The position numbers and the translations under genes were made by a program. The notes under the pieces were generated by a model. It searched no databases. It was not told the origin of the DNA and saw only the letters and a program-made list of their open reading frames with translations. DNA of 64,000 nucleotides from Nocardioides solisilvae (GTDB taxonomy: Bacteria > Actinomycetota > Actinomycetes > Propionibacteriales > Nocardioidaceae), in NCBI RefSeq assembly GCF_003194625.1, contig NZ_QHKX01000002.1, positions 806,001-870,000 of the forward strand. Direction: 5' to 3'. Numbering within the stretch: the first letter of the stretch is position 1; every line of letters starts with the position of its first letter. Of the stretch, positions 54,301-62,292 are shown piece after piece.

Positions 54301-54924
54301 CCAGAACTCCACCCGCAGCGGGTGCTCCTCGGTGGGCGGGAAGACGTCGACGATGCCGCCGCGGACCGCGAACTCGCCGCGCCGCTCGACCAGGTCGACG
54401 CGCGAGTACGCCGCGTCCGCGAGGCCGCGGACGACGTCGTCGATGGCGACCTCCTGGCCCTTGACCAGCTCGACGGGCACCAGGTCGGCCAGCCCCTTCA
54501 CCTGCGGCTGGAGCACCGACCGGACGGGGGCGACGACCACCCGGAGCGGGCCGTTGCTGGCGTCCTCGCCGGGGTGCACCAGGCGGCGGAGCACGGCGAG
54601 CCGCCTGCCGACCGTGTCGCTGCGCGGGCTGAGCCGCTCGTGCGGCAGGGTCTCCCACGAGGGGTAGTGCGCCACGGTGGCCGGATCCAGCAGCGCGCCC
54701 AGCTCTGCGGTCAGGTCCTCCGCCTCGCGGGTGGTGGCGGTGACCACCAGCACGAAGCGGCCGGCGTCCACCAGGCCCCGGACCACGAACGGGCGCAGGG
54801 CCGCGGGACCGGTGAGGTCGAGGGCGCGGACGGCGCCGCCCCGGGCATCGGCCATCGACTCGGCGAGCGCCGGGTCGGCCAGGACTGCGCGGGTGAGCGA
54901 GGTGAGCGTGGAGCCAGGGCTCAC
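51355..54924 (-). CDS. mfd: transcription-repair coupling factor
   Basis: 1189 residues, full length. UvrB-homology module in the first 450 residues (YPSWETLPHERLSPRSDTVGRRLAVLRRL), the CarD/CdnL-like RNA polymerase interaction domain (KTGDYVVHEKHGVGRFIEMK) near 500-570, the RecG-like translocase with ICGDVGYGKTEIA (Walker A), IIVDEEQRFG (DEEQ) and VVESGLDVSNANTMI, and the TRCF C-terminal domain from about 1010. Displaces stalled RNA polymerase and recruits UvrA. GTG start. Confidence 0.97.
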   Translation of the reverse strand: MSPGSTLTSLTRAVLADPALAESMADARGGAVRALDLTGPAALRPFVVRGLVDAGRFVLVVTATTREAEDLTAELGALLDPATVAHYPSWETLPHERLSPRSDTVGRRLAVLRRLVHPGEDASNGPLRVVVAPVRSVLQPQVKGLADLVPVELVKGQEVAIDDVVRGLADAAYSRVDLVERRGEFAVRGGIVDVFPPTEEHPLRVEFWGDDVEEIRSFSVADQRTLEEVPRLWAPPCRELLLTEEVRARAAELGRAHPQLLEMTDKIAAGIAVEGMESLAPVLVDDMELLVDLLPADTHVLVLDPERARTRAHDLVATSEEFLGASWAAAASGGSAPIDLSVASYREVADVREHALGRGLAWWSMSPFGLGDTAELAELDLDVRIGAVESRTLSAQPVESYRGDLERALRDVTQWLAHDHQVVVMYPGHGPAQRLVEVLSEHDVPARLAEPTDQPAGPGVVTVTCGPLDHGFTDPDRKVVLLTSEDLSGQKSSTRDMRKMPARRKKQIDPLELKTGDYVVHEKHGVGRFIEMKQREVQGATREYLVVEYGASKRGAPPDRLYIPADTLDQVTRYVGGEQPSLDRLGGADWTKRKNKARKAVREIAGELIKLYAARQATQGYAYGPDTPWQQELEDAFPFAETPDQLTTVDEVKADMRKTVPMDRLICGDVGYGKTEIAVRAAFKAVQDGKQVAVLVPTTLLVTQHLSTFTERMSGFPVVLKALSRFQSDKEAKEVLAGLAEGSIDIVVGTHRLLGKEVRFKDLGLIIVDEEQRFGVEHKEQMKSLRTSVDVLSMSATPIPRTLEMAVTGIREMSTITTPPEERHPVLTYVGAYEDRQVVAAIRRELLRDGQVFYIHNRVQSIEKAAAKLRELVPEARVATAHGQMGEKQLEQVMLDFWEKRFDVLVCTTLVESGLDVSNANTMIIERSDTLGLSQLHQLRGRVGRSRERAYAYFLYPSEKPLTETAHERLATLAQHSDLGGGMAIAMKDLEIRGAGNLLGGEQSGHIADVGFDLYVRLVGEAVSEFRGEENDEVEEVRIELPVDAHLPHDYVPSERLRLEMYKRLSEVRGDDDVDAIREELVDRYGPPPEVVETLLLVARFRARARRAGLTEVGVAGKNVRFAPVRLPDSRQVRLQRLYPKGRLHSQVDALMVPRPLGSANGTGIALLQWAYGVIDQIIDPPPAAAPAS

Positions 54925-54958
54925 GACAGGGCCTTCCGACGACGACGAGCACGACAGT

Positions 54959-54982
54959 CCCCCGACCGGGCGGGGTCGGGGG
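54959..54982. terminator. hairpin upstream of mfd and after the small Cys-rich gene
   Basis: CCCCCGACC, six-base loop, GGTCGGGGG: perfect 9-base arms, 27 bases after the small gene's stop and 34 bases before the mfd start. Confidence 0.6.
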
Positions 54983-55008
54983 TGCGCGCCGAGTCTACGG
55001 CCCGGGGG

Positions 55009-55167
55009 TCAGGCCAGCACCGGTGCGCGGCGTGCGGCCGCGGTGACCGGCTGGCAGTCGCAGCTGTCCGAGCAGGGCAGGTAGACGTGGCCGGCGTGCC
55101 CGCACGTCGTGCACGGCATGTCGTGAGAGAGGTGGCTCGAGCCCGAGGTGTCGACGGTGTCCCACAT
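55009..55167 (-). CDS. small Cys-rich protein (52 residues)
   Basis: ATG at 55167, TGA at 55009, 52 residues. The pattern MPCTTCGHAGHVYLPCSDSC followed by DCQP gives five Cys and two His (CxxCGH...C...CxC), suitable for binding zinc or an FeS cluster. GGAGG lies one base before the ATG. Similar short CxxCGH proteins occur in other actinobacteria (recalled, not searched). It lies in the 444-base gap between mfd and the next gene, leftward like mfd. Confidence 0.7.
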   Translation of the reverse strand: MWDTVDTSGSSHLSHDMPCTTCGHAGHVYLPCSDSCDCQPVTAAARRAPVLA

Positions 55168-55368
55168 GCCTCCACGGTGACCCGAGCCACACCGGGTCCG
55201 TGGCAGAACACGGCAGCGGCACCCGGAAATGGCCCGAAAGGGCTACCGCGCATCCCTTGGTTTGGCCATACCTCACCTGGGGTAGGACTTGCGCGGCGGC
55301 TCTCGGGGGCCGCCTCACACGACTTCGTGGGAACAGGCCCACGTCCACCAGAAGGGAAACACCGGGGT
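55168..55368. other. intergenic leader between divergent genes
   Basis: 201 bases. Contains a short GGCCC-GAAA-GGGCT stem at about 55231-55244 (GNRA-type loop) and the AT-richer CCTTGGTTTGGCCATACC near 55254-55271, the most likely promoter region for the secreted protein gene. No recognised riboswitch class was seen. Confidence 0.4.
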
Positions 55369-56022
55369 ATGAAGACCACCCGCCTGCTCGCAGGCATCAC
55401 CTCCGCGGGCCTGCTCGGCCTCGTCCCGCTCGCCGTCGGGGCCCCCGCCCAGGCCGTCGAGCCGATCGCCACCGTCGCCGTGCTGGAGACCAGCGACCCG
55501 GCCATCGTCGTCGGTGAGGAGGCCTGGATCACCGGTGCCGTCCGCGACGCCGCCGGGCGCAGCGTCTCCTACGGCACCGTGACCCTCTACGCGAAGAGCT
55601 CCCGCGACGCCGACTACCTGCCCGTGGAGACCGCCAACGCCAGCGGCTACCTCTCCTTCCGGCACAAGGCGAAGAGCAACACCCTCTACAAGCTGATCTA
55701 CGACGGCGGCGCGAGCAGCTCCTACGCCTACGGCGTCAGCGAGTCCAACGAGCTGCCGATGGCGGTGCAGCGCAAGGTCACCATCAAGACCAACAAGCTG
55801 ACGCTGACCGGCAAGATCACGCCGGACTTCAAGAAGCGCAAGGTCGTCCTCAAGCGCCTGGTCGGCAAGAAGCAGACGCCCAAGAAGTGGCGGACCGTCA
55901 AGACCAACAAGAAGGGCGTCTTCAAGGTGAAGGCCCCCAACAAGCGCGGCTTCCAGTTCAGCGTCACCGTGCCGAGCGACCAGCACTACACCGGCTGGAC
56001 CAACCCCTACATCGTCCGCTGA
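55369..56022 (+). CDS. secreted Ig-like-domain protein of unknown function
   Basis: 217 residues. Signal peptide 1-30 (ending APAQA). The mature part has two beta-rich halves: AWITGAVRDAAGRSVSYGTVTLYAKSSRDADY resembles an Ig-like/Big domain with a cleanly alternating strand pattern, and the C-terminal half is Lys-rich (KKRKVVLKRLVGKKQTPKKWRTV, then TNKKGVFKVKAP). The basic half resembles the tail domain of the large phosphatase at 34487 in composition. AAGGG about ten bases before the ATG. Confidence 0.8.
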   Translation: MKTTRLLAGITSAGLLGLVPLAVGAPAQAVEPIATVAVLETSDPAIVVGEEAWITGAVRDAAGRSVSYGTVTLYAKSSRDADYLPVETANASGYLSFRHKAKSNTLYKLIYDGGASSSYAYGVSESNELPMAVQRKVTIKTNKLTLTGKITPDFKKRKVVLKRLVGKKQTPKKWRTVKTNKKGVFKVKAPNKRGFQFSVTVPSDQHYTGWTNPYIVR

Positions 56023-56039
56023 CCCCAGCAGCCGTGACG

Positions 56040-56077
56040 ACGACGGCCGCGACCCCCGGCGGGGTCGCGGCCGTCGT
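56040..56077. terminator. strong bidirectional terminator
   Basis: ACGACGGCCGCGACCCC, CGGC loop, GGGGTCGCGGCCGTCGT: perfect 17-base arms, between convergent genes (stops at 56022 and 56101). Confidence 0.9.
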
Positions 56078-56100
56078 GCGTCCGGGGCCGGCGGACCGGG

Positions 56101-56904
56101 TCAGTCGGTGCCGTGGCGGCGGACGAAGTCGACGATCGACTCGGCCAGCTCGGGGCGGCAGACGATGAGGTCGGGCAGCGAGACGTCGTCCTTGTTGTAG
56201 ACGAGCTCGGAGCCGTCGACGCGGGAGCAGAAAAGGCCGGCGGCCCGGGCCACGGCCACGGGGGCCGCGTTGTCCCACTCGTACTGGCCGCCCGCGTGGA
56301 CGTAGGCGTCCGCGACGTCGCGGACCACGCTCATCACCTTGACGCCGGCCGAGCCCATCGGCACCAGGACGGCGTCCAGCTCCGCGGCCAGCGCCTCGAC
56401 GAAGGCCGGCGGGCGCGAGCGGGAGACGGCGATCCGCGGCTTCCCGGCGGTGCGCGGCGGCACCACGGAGGGCATGGCGGTGTTGAAGGTCTCCCCCAGC
56501 GCCGGCTGCGCCACGGCACCCGCGACGAGCTCGCCGGCCCCGTCGGGCCCGGCGGTCCGCTGCCACAGGGCGACGTGGACGGCCCAGTCGTCGCGCGGCG
56601 GCTCGGAGAACTCGCGGGTGCCGTCCAGGGGGTCGATGATCCAGACCCGCTCGGCCTCGAGGCGGGCCTTGTCGTCGGCGGCCTCCTCCGACAGGACGGA
56701 GTCGTCGGGGCGGTGGGTCGCCAGCAGCTCGGCGAGGACCGACTGGGCGGCCGCGTCGCCGGCGTCCTTGAGGGCCTTGCCCTGGAGGCCCTGGGCGCGG
56801 ACCTCGAGCAGTCGCACGCCGGCCTGCTCGGCGGCCCACACGGCGAAGGCGTGGTCGTCGGCGAGGGCGGCGGCGGGGATCTGGGGAGTCTCTGGGGTCG
56901 TCAC
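56101..56904 (-). CDS. cysQ: 3'(2'),5'-bisphosphate nucleotidase (CysQ-like, inositol monophosphatase family)
   Basis: 267 residues. Metal motifs VLSEEAADD, WIIDPLDGTREF (DPLDGT) and QYEWDNAAPVAVARAAG (WDxAA). Hydrolyses PAP from sulfate assimilation, or inositol phosphates; the motif GTREF favours CysQ. GTG start with no strong ribosome site. Confidence 0.9.
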   Translation of the reverse strand: MTTPETPQIPAAALADDHAFAVWAAEQAGVRLLEVRAQGLQGKALKDAGDAAAQSVLAELLATHRPDDSVLSEEAADDKARLEAERVWIIDPLDGTREFSEPPRDDWAVHVALWQRTAGPDGAGELVAGAVAQPALGETFNTAMPSVVPPRTAGKPRIAVSRSRPPAFVEALAAELDAVLVPMGSAGVKVMSVVRDVADAYVHAGGQYEWDNAAPVAVARAAGLFCSRVDGSELVYNKDDVSLPDLIVCRPELAESIVDFVRRHGTD

Positions 56905-56970
56905 AGGCGCAGCCTCTCACGTCCCCGACCCCCGGGCCGCGAGGGACCGGGGCCCACGCTTACCGCAATT

Positions 56971-56991
56971 GGGGGACTCGCGCGAGCCCCC
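56971..56991. promoter_or_regulatory. dyad upstream of the lipoprotein gene
   Basis: GGGGG-A-CTCG / CGAG-CCCCC around CG: nine paired bases with one bulge, 50 bases before the lipoprotein ATG. Operator or attenuator; role not known. Confidence 0.35.
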
Positions 56992-57040
56992 GGCCGTCGA
57001 TACTGATGACCACAGGACAACAGCCACCGGGGGGTGCGTC

Positions 57041-57844
57041 ATGTCGGTGCGGACCGGTCGCGCGCGGCTCGCGGGCGCCCCCACCCTGGGGGCGCTCGCC
57101 CTGGGGGCGCTGGCCCTGGCGGTGGCGCCGGCGGGGTGCTCCGGCGACGAGACCCGGGCGCCGGACGCCGCGTCGTCCCCGGGCTTCTTGGAGACCGCGG
57201 AGCCAGGGACGCCGGCCACGGACCCGGGCTCGTCCGCGACCTCCCCGCCGCCCAAGGCCTCGACGCCGCGACCGTCCCGCACGCGGACGGCACCGCCCTC
57301 GTCGGCGCCCCCGTCGTCGTCCCCGCCGCCGTCGTCCCCGCCGTCGTCCCCGTCGTCGTCCCCTTCGTCCTCGTCGCCGTCGTCCTCCTCGGAGCCCGCC
57401 GCGTCCGGGGGCCTGGAGATGCCCGGGACGCCGGGACCCGCCGCGCCCACGCTCGGCACCACCCGTCCCGGAGCGGCGCCGCCGCTCCTCCCGACCCCGC
57501 TCCCGCGGAGCGGTCGGGCGGGGGGCGAGCTGGTCGCGGGCTTCCCGGCGGCGGTGCGGCCGGTGGCGGGCTCGACGGTCACCGCCAGCAGCGTCTCGAG
57601 GGACGGGTCGCGGGTGCAGGTCGCCCTCGACGCCCGGACCGACCGCCCGCCGGCCCGGGTGCTGCGGGGGCTGCGACTGCGGCTGGGGCGGTACGGGATG
57701 GCCGAGGAGGTCACGCCCGCGGTCGCCGGCACCCAGGCCGCCGCGTTCCGGCGCGGACGCAGCTCGGTGGTGGTCACCCTGCGCCCGGCCGGCCGGGGCA
57801 CGGCGTACTCGGTCCACGGCGTCCTGCACGCCGGGGACGGGTGA
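57041..57844 (+). CDS. lipoprotein with Ser/Pro-rich linker
   Basis: 267 residues. Signal peptide with lipobox VAPAGC. Residues 60-160 are low-complexity Pro/Ser/Thr runs that would hold the C-terminal part away from the membrane through the cell wall. Residues 170-267 (ELVAGFPAAVRPVAGSTVTASSVS...ALDARTDRPPARVLRGLRLRL) form a small alpha/beta domain of unknown class. First gene of an apparent operon with the MFS transporter and propeller protein. Confidence 0.8.
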   Translation: MSVRTGRARLAGAPTLGALALGALALAVAPAGCSGDETRAPDAASSPGFLETAEPGTPATDPGSSATSPPPKASTPRPSRTRTAPPSSAPPSSSPPPSSPPSSPSSSPSSSSPSSSSEPAASGGLEMPGTPGPAAPTLGTTRPGAAPPLLPTPLPRSGRAGGELVAGFPAAVRPVAGSTVTASSVSRDGSRVQVALDARTDRPPARVLRGLRLRLGRYGMAEEVTPAVAGTQAAAFRRGRSSVVVTLRPAGRGTAYSVHGVLHAGDG

Positions 57845-57848
57845 CCCG

Positions 57849-59123
57849 GTGTACCTCTCCCTCCGGGACCGCCCGCCGGCCGGTCCCGACGCCCGGCTCC
57901 CGCGGGACGCGCGGCCCGCTCCCCGCCGGGTCGGGCGGGCGGTCGTCGTCCTCGGCATGGTCAGCCTGCTCACCGACGTCTCGTCGGAGTCGGTCGCGGC
58001 GATCCTGCCCCTCTACGTCACCGGGGTGCTCGGGCTCTCGGCGATGGCCTACGGGTTCGTCGACGGGCTGCACCAGGGGCTGAGCGCCCTCGTCCGCCTG
58101 GCCGGGGGCTGGCTGGCCGACCGGACGGACCGCCCCAAGTGGGTGGCCCTCGCCGGCTATCTCCTCTCCGCCCTGGCCCGGCTCCTGCTGCTCTTCGCCG
58201 CCGGGCTCGGCAGCGTCGCCTCGGTGGTCGCGGTCGACCGGCTGGGCAAGGGGATCCGGACGGCGCCGCGGGACGCGATGATCTCGGCGAGCGCCCCGCC
58301 CGAGCACCTGGGCCGCGCCTTCGGCGTCCACCGGATGCTCGACACCCTCGGCGCCGCGCTGGGGCCGCTGGTCGCCTTCGGCGTGCTGTGGGCCGTCCCC
58401 GGGGGCCACCGGGTGGTGCTGGTCGTCTCCCTGGCCTTCGCGGTCGTCGGGGTGGCCCTGCTCGGGCTGCTGGGGCCCGACGTGCGCCTCCGCGGCCCGG
58501 ACGGCGCGGCCGACCGCGAGGCGGACGGCGACCCGCCCCGGGTCCGCCTGCGGGACCTGGCGGACCGGCGGCTGCGCCCCCTGCTGCTGGTGGCGGCGGG
58601 GCTCGGCGTGCTCACCGTCGGCGACGGCTTCCTCTACCTCGCCCTGCTGGAGCAGGGCGGGATCGCGGCCGTCTGGTTCCCCCTGATGTACGTCGGGACC
58701 AACGTGGTCTACCTGCTGCTCGCCGTGCCGGTCGGCCGCCTCTCCGACCGGGTCGGGCGGGCCCGGGTGCTCGTGGCGGGGCACGCCGTGCTCGCGGTCG
58801 CCTACCTCTGCGCCACCGCCGTGGAGCCGGCGGCGGTGGCCGTCGTGGCGACCCTGCTGCTGCTGGGGCTGTTCTACGCCGCCACCGACGGCGTGACGGC
58901 CGCGCTGGCCGGGCGGCTCGTGCCGGTGCAGGCGCGGGCGAGCGGGATCGCGGCCGCCCAGACAGTGGTGGCGCTCGCCCGGATGGCCGCGTCGTTCGGC
59001 TTCGGCTTCCTGTGGCTGACGCTCGGGGTCCGGACGGCGCTGCTGGTGGTGGCCGCCGGCCTCGCGGTGGCGGTGCTGGCGGCCGCGACGCGGGTACGCC
59101 GCCTGGACGAGGCGGCGGCGTGA
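57849..59123 (+). CDS. MFS transporter
   Basis: 424 residues with about twelve hydrophobic segments. The loop 2-3 motif GGWLADRTDRPKWVALAGYLL and LGKGIRTAPRDAMISASAPPEHLGRAFGVHR are typical of a subgroup of actinobacterial MFS proteins; VGRLSDRVGRARVLVAGH is the matching loop in the second half. Substrate unknown. GTG start four bases after the lipoprotein stop. Confidence 0.92.
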   Translation: MYLSLRDRPPAGPDARLPRDARPAPRRVGRAVVVLGMVSLLTDVSSESVAAILPLYVTGVLGLSAMAYGFVDGLHQGLSALVRLAGGWLADRTDRPKWVALAGYLLSALARLLLLFAAGLGSVASVVAVDRLGKGIRTAPRDAMISASAPPEHLGRAFGVHRMLDTLGAALGPLVAFGVLWAVPGGHRVVLVVSLAFAVVGVALLGLLGPDVRLRGPDGAADREADGDPPRVRLRDLADRRLRPLLLVAAGLGVLTVGDGFLYLALLEQGGIAAVWFPLMYVGTNVVYLLLAVPVGRLSDRVGRARVLVAGHAVLAVAYLCATAVEPAAVAVVATLLLLGLFYAATDGVTAALAGRLVPVQARASGIAAAQTVVALARMAASFGFGFLWLTLGVRTALLVVAAGLAVAVLAAATRVRRLDEAAA

Positions 59124-60139
59124 GCCCCCGGGGGCGCCTGACCGCCTTCGTGGCGGTGACGGTCGTCGCGGTCGTCGCGGCGACGGCGTACGGGCTGCGG
59201 GAGCGCGACCGGGTCGACGAGCAGCGGGCCCGCGAGCCGGCCGTGAGCCGCGCGGCCGCCGGCTCCCTGGCGAGGCTCCCGCGGATCGTCTTCCGGCACA
59301 CCGGGCTCGACAACCGGTACGGCACGGTGGCCATGGTGGCTCTCGACGACCCTCGGGGGGCCCGCGACTTCACCGACGTGCAGTGCGACCGCGTCGCCGC
59401 GTGGAGCGGCGGCGCCTCCTGCCTGACCACCGCGGGCCTGACGGGCTTCGAGGCCCAGGAGCTGGACGCCGACTGGCAGGTGCAGCGCTCGCACCCCCTG
59501 CCGGGCGTCCCGAGCCGGACGCGCGTCTCGCCCGACGGCAGCCTGGTCGCGACGACGTCCTTCGTCACCGGCCACTCCTACCTGGCCACCGGCTTCTCCA
59601 CCGAGACCGTGGTGCGCGAGTGGGGCGGCGGCCGCGACTGGGGCAACCTCGAGCAGTTCGACCTCGTCCTGGACGGCCGCGCCGTCTCGCCCGTGGACCG
59701 CAACGTCTGGGGCGTCACCTTCGCCGGCGGCGACCGCTTCTACGCCACCGTGGCCACCGGGGGCGCGACGTGGCTCGTCGAGGGCGACCTCGGCGACCGG
59801 ACCCTCACCTCGGTCGCCCGCGACGCCGAGTGCCCGGCGCTGTCGCCGGACGGCTCGCGGGTCGCCTTCAAGGTCGACACCGACCCGGGCTCGGGGACGA
59901 CCTGGGGGCTCGCCGTGCTCGACCTGGCGACCGGCGCCCGGCACGAGCCCTCCCGGGGCCCGCGCGGGGTGGACGACCAGGTCACGTGGCTCGACGACGA
60001 CACGCTGATCTACGGCCTCCCCCGCGCCGACCAGCCGGGGGTGAGCGACGTCTGGTCGCTGGACGTCTCGCCGGGGGCGAGCCGGGCGCCGAGCCTGCTC
60101 GTCGAGGAGGCCTGGTCACCCTCCGTGGTTGACCGCTGA
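59120..60139 (+). CDS. membrane-anchored beta-propeller-like (TolB/PD40) protein
   Basis: 339 residues. An N-terminal helix (LTAFVAVTVVAVVAATAYGL) anchors it. The exposed part carries propeller repeats: RVSPDGSLVATTSFVTGH, NVWGVTFAGGDRFYATVATGG, CPALSPDGSRVAFKVDTD and QVTWLDDDTLIYGLPR. Two Cys near residues 90 and 100 may pair. GTG start overlaps the MFS stop (GTGA). No enzyme motif. Confidence 0.85.
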   Translation: MSPRGRLTAFVAVTVVAVVAATAYGLRERDRVDEQRAREPAVSRAAAGSLARLPRIVFRHTGLDNRYGTVAMVALDDPRGARDFTDVQCDRVAAWSGGASCLTTAGLTGFEAQELDADWQVQRSHPLPGVPSRTRVSPDGSLVATTSFVTGHSYLATGFSTETVVREWGGGRDWGNLEQFDLVLDGRAVSPVDRNVWGVTFAGGDRFYATVATGGATWLVEGDLGDRTLTSVARDAECPALSPDGSRVAFKVDTDPGSGTTWGLAVLDLATGARHEPSRGPRGVDDQVTWLDDDTLIYGLPRADQPGVSDVWSLDVSPGASRAPSLLVEEAWSPSVVDR

Positions 60140-60215
60140 TCAACATTTACCCACTACTGGTGATAGCCCGACCCCCTCAGGTCCCGCACGATGTGAGGAC
60201 GGATCGGGGGGTCTC
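60140..60215. promoter_or_regulatory. probable promoter of the polysaccharide genes
   Basis: 76-base gap that is AT-richer at its start (TCAACATTTACCCACTACTGGTGATAG), consistent with -35/-10 elements of a rightward promoter for the gene at 60216. Confidence 0.4.
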
Positions 60216-61376
60216 ATGAAGCAGCACGACGTGCTCTCCCAGCACGAGGACAGGCTCGCACGCGTCGAGCCCGAGGTGGCACAGGACGTCGAGCGCCTGC
60301 TGGCGCTCGCACCGCGCGGGCTCGCCCGCGGGTACGACGCCGGGGCCGGCGGATTCGCCCAGACGCTGCGGCTCGTCGCCGGGCGCGACGGCGTGGCGCT
60401 GAGGGCGGAGGGGCAGAACCTGCGCTACACGGCGATGGCCCTGCTCGGCCTCGGACGCCTGGGCCCCGCCCGGGCCCGCGAGGTGCTGGGCGGCACGTCG
60501 CCGGGCGAGGTGCTGGCCCGGGCCGCGCGCACGGCCCTGGACCACCCCGACCCAGGGGCGGTGGCGCTGGTGGCGTGGGCCGAGGCCGAGCTCAGCGGCG
60601 TCTTCGACGACAAGCTCTTCTGCCGCCTGGAGGAGCACCTCGCCGCGGGGCAGCCGCTGCCGACGGTCGACGTCTCCTGGATGCTCACGGCCGCCACCGT
60701 CGCGGCCGGGCTGGGCCGCACCGACCTGGTCACGGAGCGCGCCGCCGCCCGGCTCACCGCCGGCCGCGGACCGCAGGGGATCTACCCCCACGTGCTGCCC
60801 TCCGCCGGGAAGCCGCGCTGGCGGGCCCACGTCGGGAGCTTCGCCGACCAGGTCTACCCGCTGCAGGCGCTGGCCCGGGCCTCGGTCCACGGGCCCGGGG
60901 AGTGGCTGGCGGCCGCCGACCTCACCGCCGCGCGCCTGTGCGACCTCCAGGGCGAGCAGGGGCAGTGGTGGTGGCACTACGACGCCCGTGACGGCACCGT
61001 GGTCGAGCGGTACCCGGTCTACAGCGTCCACCAGCACGCCATGGCCCCGATGGTGCTCCTCGACCTGCTCGAGGCCGGCGGAGCCGACCACCGCGACGCC
61101 GTGGCCCGCGGGGTCGGCTGGCTGGGCCGCCACCCCGAGGCCCTCGAGGAGCTCGTCTCCGAGCGCTGGGGCGTGGTCTGGCGCAAGGTCGGCCGACGCG
61201 AGCCGCGCAAGGCGGCGCGGGCCCTGCAGGCCGCGGCCTCCGCGGCGGCCCCCGGCGTCCGGGTCCCCGGGCTCGACGTCGTCCTGCCACCGGGGGTCGT
61301 GGACCACGAGTGCCGCCCCTACGAGCTCGGCTGGCTCCTGTACGCCTGGCTCCCCACCGGAGCCGGCGATGAGTGA
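60216..61376 (+). CDS. uncharacterised protein of a polysaccharide locus, probably alpha/alpha-barrel
   Basis: 386 residues, not assigned to a named family. Repeated helical pairs of about 50 residues (LRYTAMALLGLGRLGPARAREVL, PTVDVSWMLTAATVAAGLG, DQVYPLQALARAS, WWWHYDARDGTVVERYPVYSVHQHAMAPM) suggest an alpha/alpha toroid, like glycosidase, lyase or terpene-cyclase-like folds. YPVYSVHQHAMAPM with nearby His and Asp is a candidate active site. No signal peptide, so it acts inside the cell. Its stop overlaps the WecG/TagA gene by eight bases, so the two act in the same pathway. Confidence 0.65.
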   Translation: MKQHDVLSQHEDRLARVEPEVAQDVERLLALAPRGLARGYDAGAGGFAQTLRLVAGRDGVALRAEGQNLRYTAMALLGLGRLGPARAREVLGGTSPGEVLARAARTALDHPDPGAVALVAWAEAELSGVFDDKLFCRLEEHLAAGQPLPTVDVSWMLTAATVAAGLGRTDLVTERAAARLTAGRGPQGIYPHVLPSAGKPRWRAHVGSFADQVYPLQALARASVHGPGEWLAAADLTAARLCDLQGEQGQWWWHYDARDGTVVERYPVYSVHQHAMAPMVLLDLLEAGGADHRDAVARGVGWLGRHPEALEELVSERWGVVWRKVGRREPRKAARALQAAASAAAPGVRVPGLDVVLPPGVVDHECRPYELGWLLYAWLPTGAGDE

Positions 61377-62292
61377 GGCCGTGGCGCTGCGCGGGCAGCC
61401 GCTCTTCGGGCTCGACGTCGCACCCCTCACGCTCGCCCAGGCGGTGGAGCTGGCGCGCGAGGCGGTGCGCACCCGCGCGCGCCTGCTGATCGGGGTCGTC
61501 AACGCGGCCAAGGTGGTCAAGCTGACGGCAGACCCGCTGCTGCGCGACTCGCTGCTCACCTGCGACGTGCTGCTCGCCGACGGGCAGTCGGTGGTGTGGG
61601 CCAGCCGGGTGCTGCACCACCCCCTGCCCGAGCGGGTCGCCGGGATCGACCTCTTCGAGGCGCTGCTCGACGTCGCGGACCGCGACGGCCTGCGGGTCTA
61701 CCTCCTGGGCGCGCGGCCCGACGTGCTGGCCGCGCTCGAGGAGGTCGTGGCGAGGCGCTGGCCGGGCGTGGTGGTCGCGGGGAGCCGCGACGGCTACTTC
61801 GACCGCTCCGAGTCCGCCGCCGTGGCCGACGAGATCCGGCGCTCCCGGGCCGACATGCTCTTCCTCGGCATGACCACGCCGCACAAGGAGATCTTCCTCG
61901 GGACCTACGGCGACGACCTCGACGTCCCGGTGCTGCACGGCGTGGGCGGGTCGTTCGACGTCCTCGCCGGCGTCACCCGCCGCGCGCCCGAGCGCTGGCA
62001 GCGCGCGGGCCTCGAGTGGGCCTACCGGGTCCGCCAGGAGCCGCGGCGCCTGTGGCGCCGCTACCTCGTCACCAACACGGCGTTCGTCGGCCTCCTCGTG
62101 GTCGAGCGGATCCACCCCAGGACGCCGTACCGGCCGTCCGCCCCGGGCCGGCCGGCCCGGACGGAGCAGCCGGTGCGGATGCGCGTACCGCGACCCCGCG
62201 GACCGCGCCGGCCGACCACCGGGTCGGCACCCACGTCGACGAACACGCCGACGACTCGGAGCACGCAGGAAGCGGGGGCACGACATGGATGA
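61369..62292 (+). CDS. WecG/TagA/CpsF family glycosyltransferase (GT26)
   Basis: 307 residues. The family blocks are clear: LLIGVVNAAKVVKLTADPLL, LLADGQSVVWASRVL, RVYLLGARPDVLAALEEVVARRWPGVVV, and DMLFLGMTTPHKEIFLG; a C-terminal membrane-proximal region EWAYRVRQEPRRLWRRYLVTN follows, with a basic tail. Transfers ManNAc or ManNAcA to a lipid-linked sugar in surface polymer synthesis. The final 40 residues are Arg/Pro/Thr-rich and overlap the next gene by eight bases. Confidence 0.9.
   Translation: MSEAVALRGQPLFGLDVAPLTLAQAVELAREAVRTRARLLIGVVNAAKVVKLTADPLLRDSLLTCDVLLADGQSVVWASRVLHHPLPERVAGIDLFEALLDVADRDGLRVYLLGARPDVLAALEEVVARRWPGVVVAGSRDGYFDRSESAAVADEIRRSRADMLFLGMTTPHKEIFLGTYGDDLDVPVLHGVGGSFDVLAGVTRRAPERWQRAGLEWAYRVRQEPRRLWRRYLVTNTAFVGLLVVERIHPRTPYRPSAPGRPARTEQPVRMRVPRPRGPRRPTTGSAPTSTNTPTTRSTQEAGARHG

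Noticed and set aside
55231..55271. Possible riboswitch before the secreted protein gene
   Set aside because: Only one short GNRA-capped stem is visible; none of the conserved cores of known cell-wall-associated riboswitches could be matched.
54995..55348. 117-codon minus-strand frame overlapping the small Cys-rich gene
   Set aside because: Arg/Pro/His-rich, no motif; the other minus frame gives a coherent Cys-pattern protein with a ribosome site.
50650..55368. Long plus-strand open frame opposite mfd and the SurA-like gene
   Set aside because: No recognisable domain; mfd and its neighbours are unmistakable on the other strand. Only the end of that frame, from the ATG at 55369, is a real gene.
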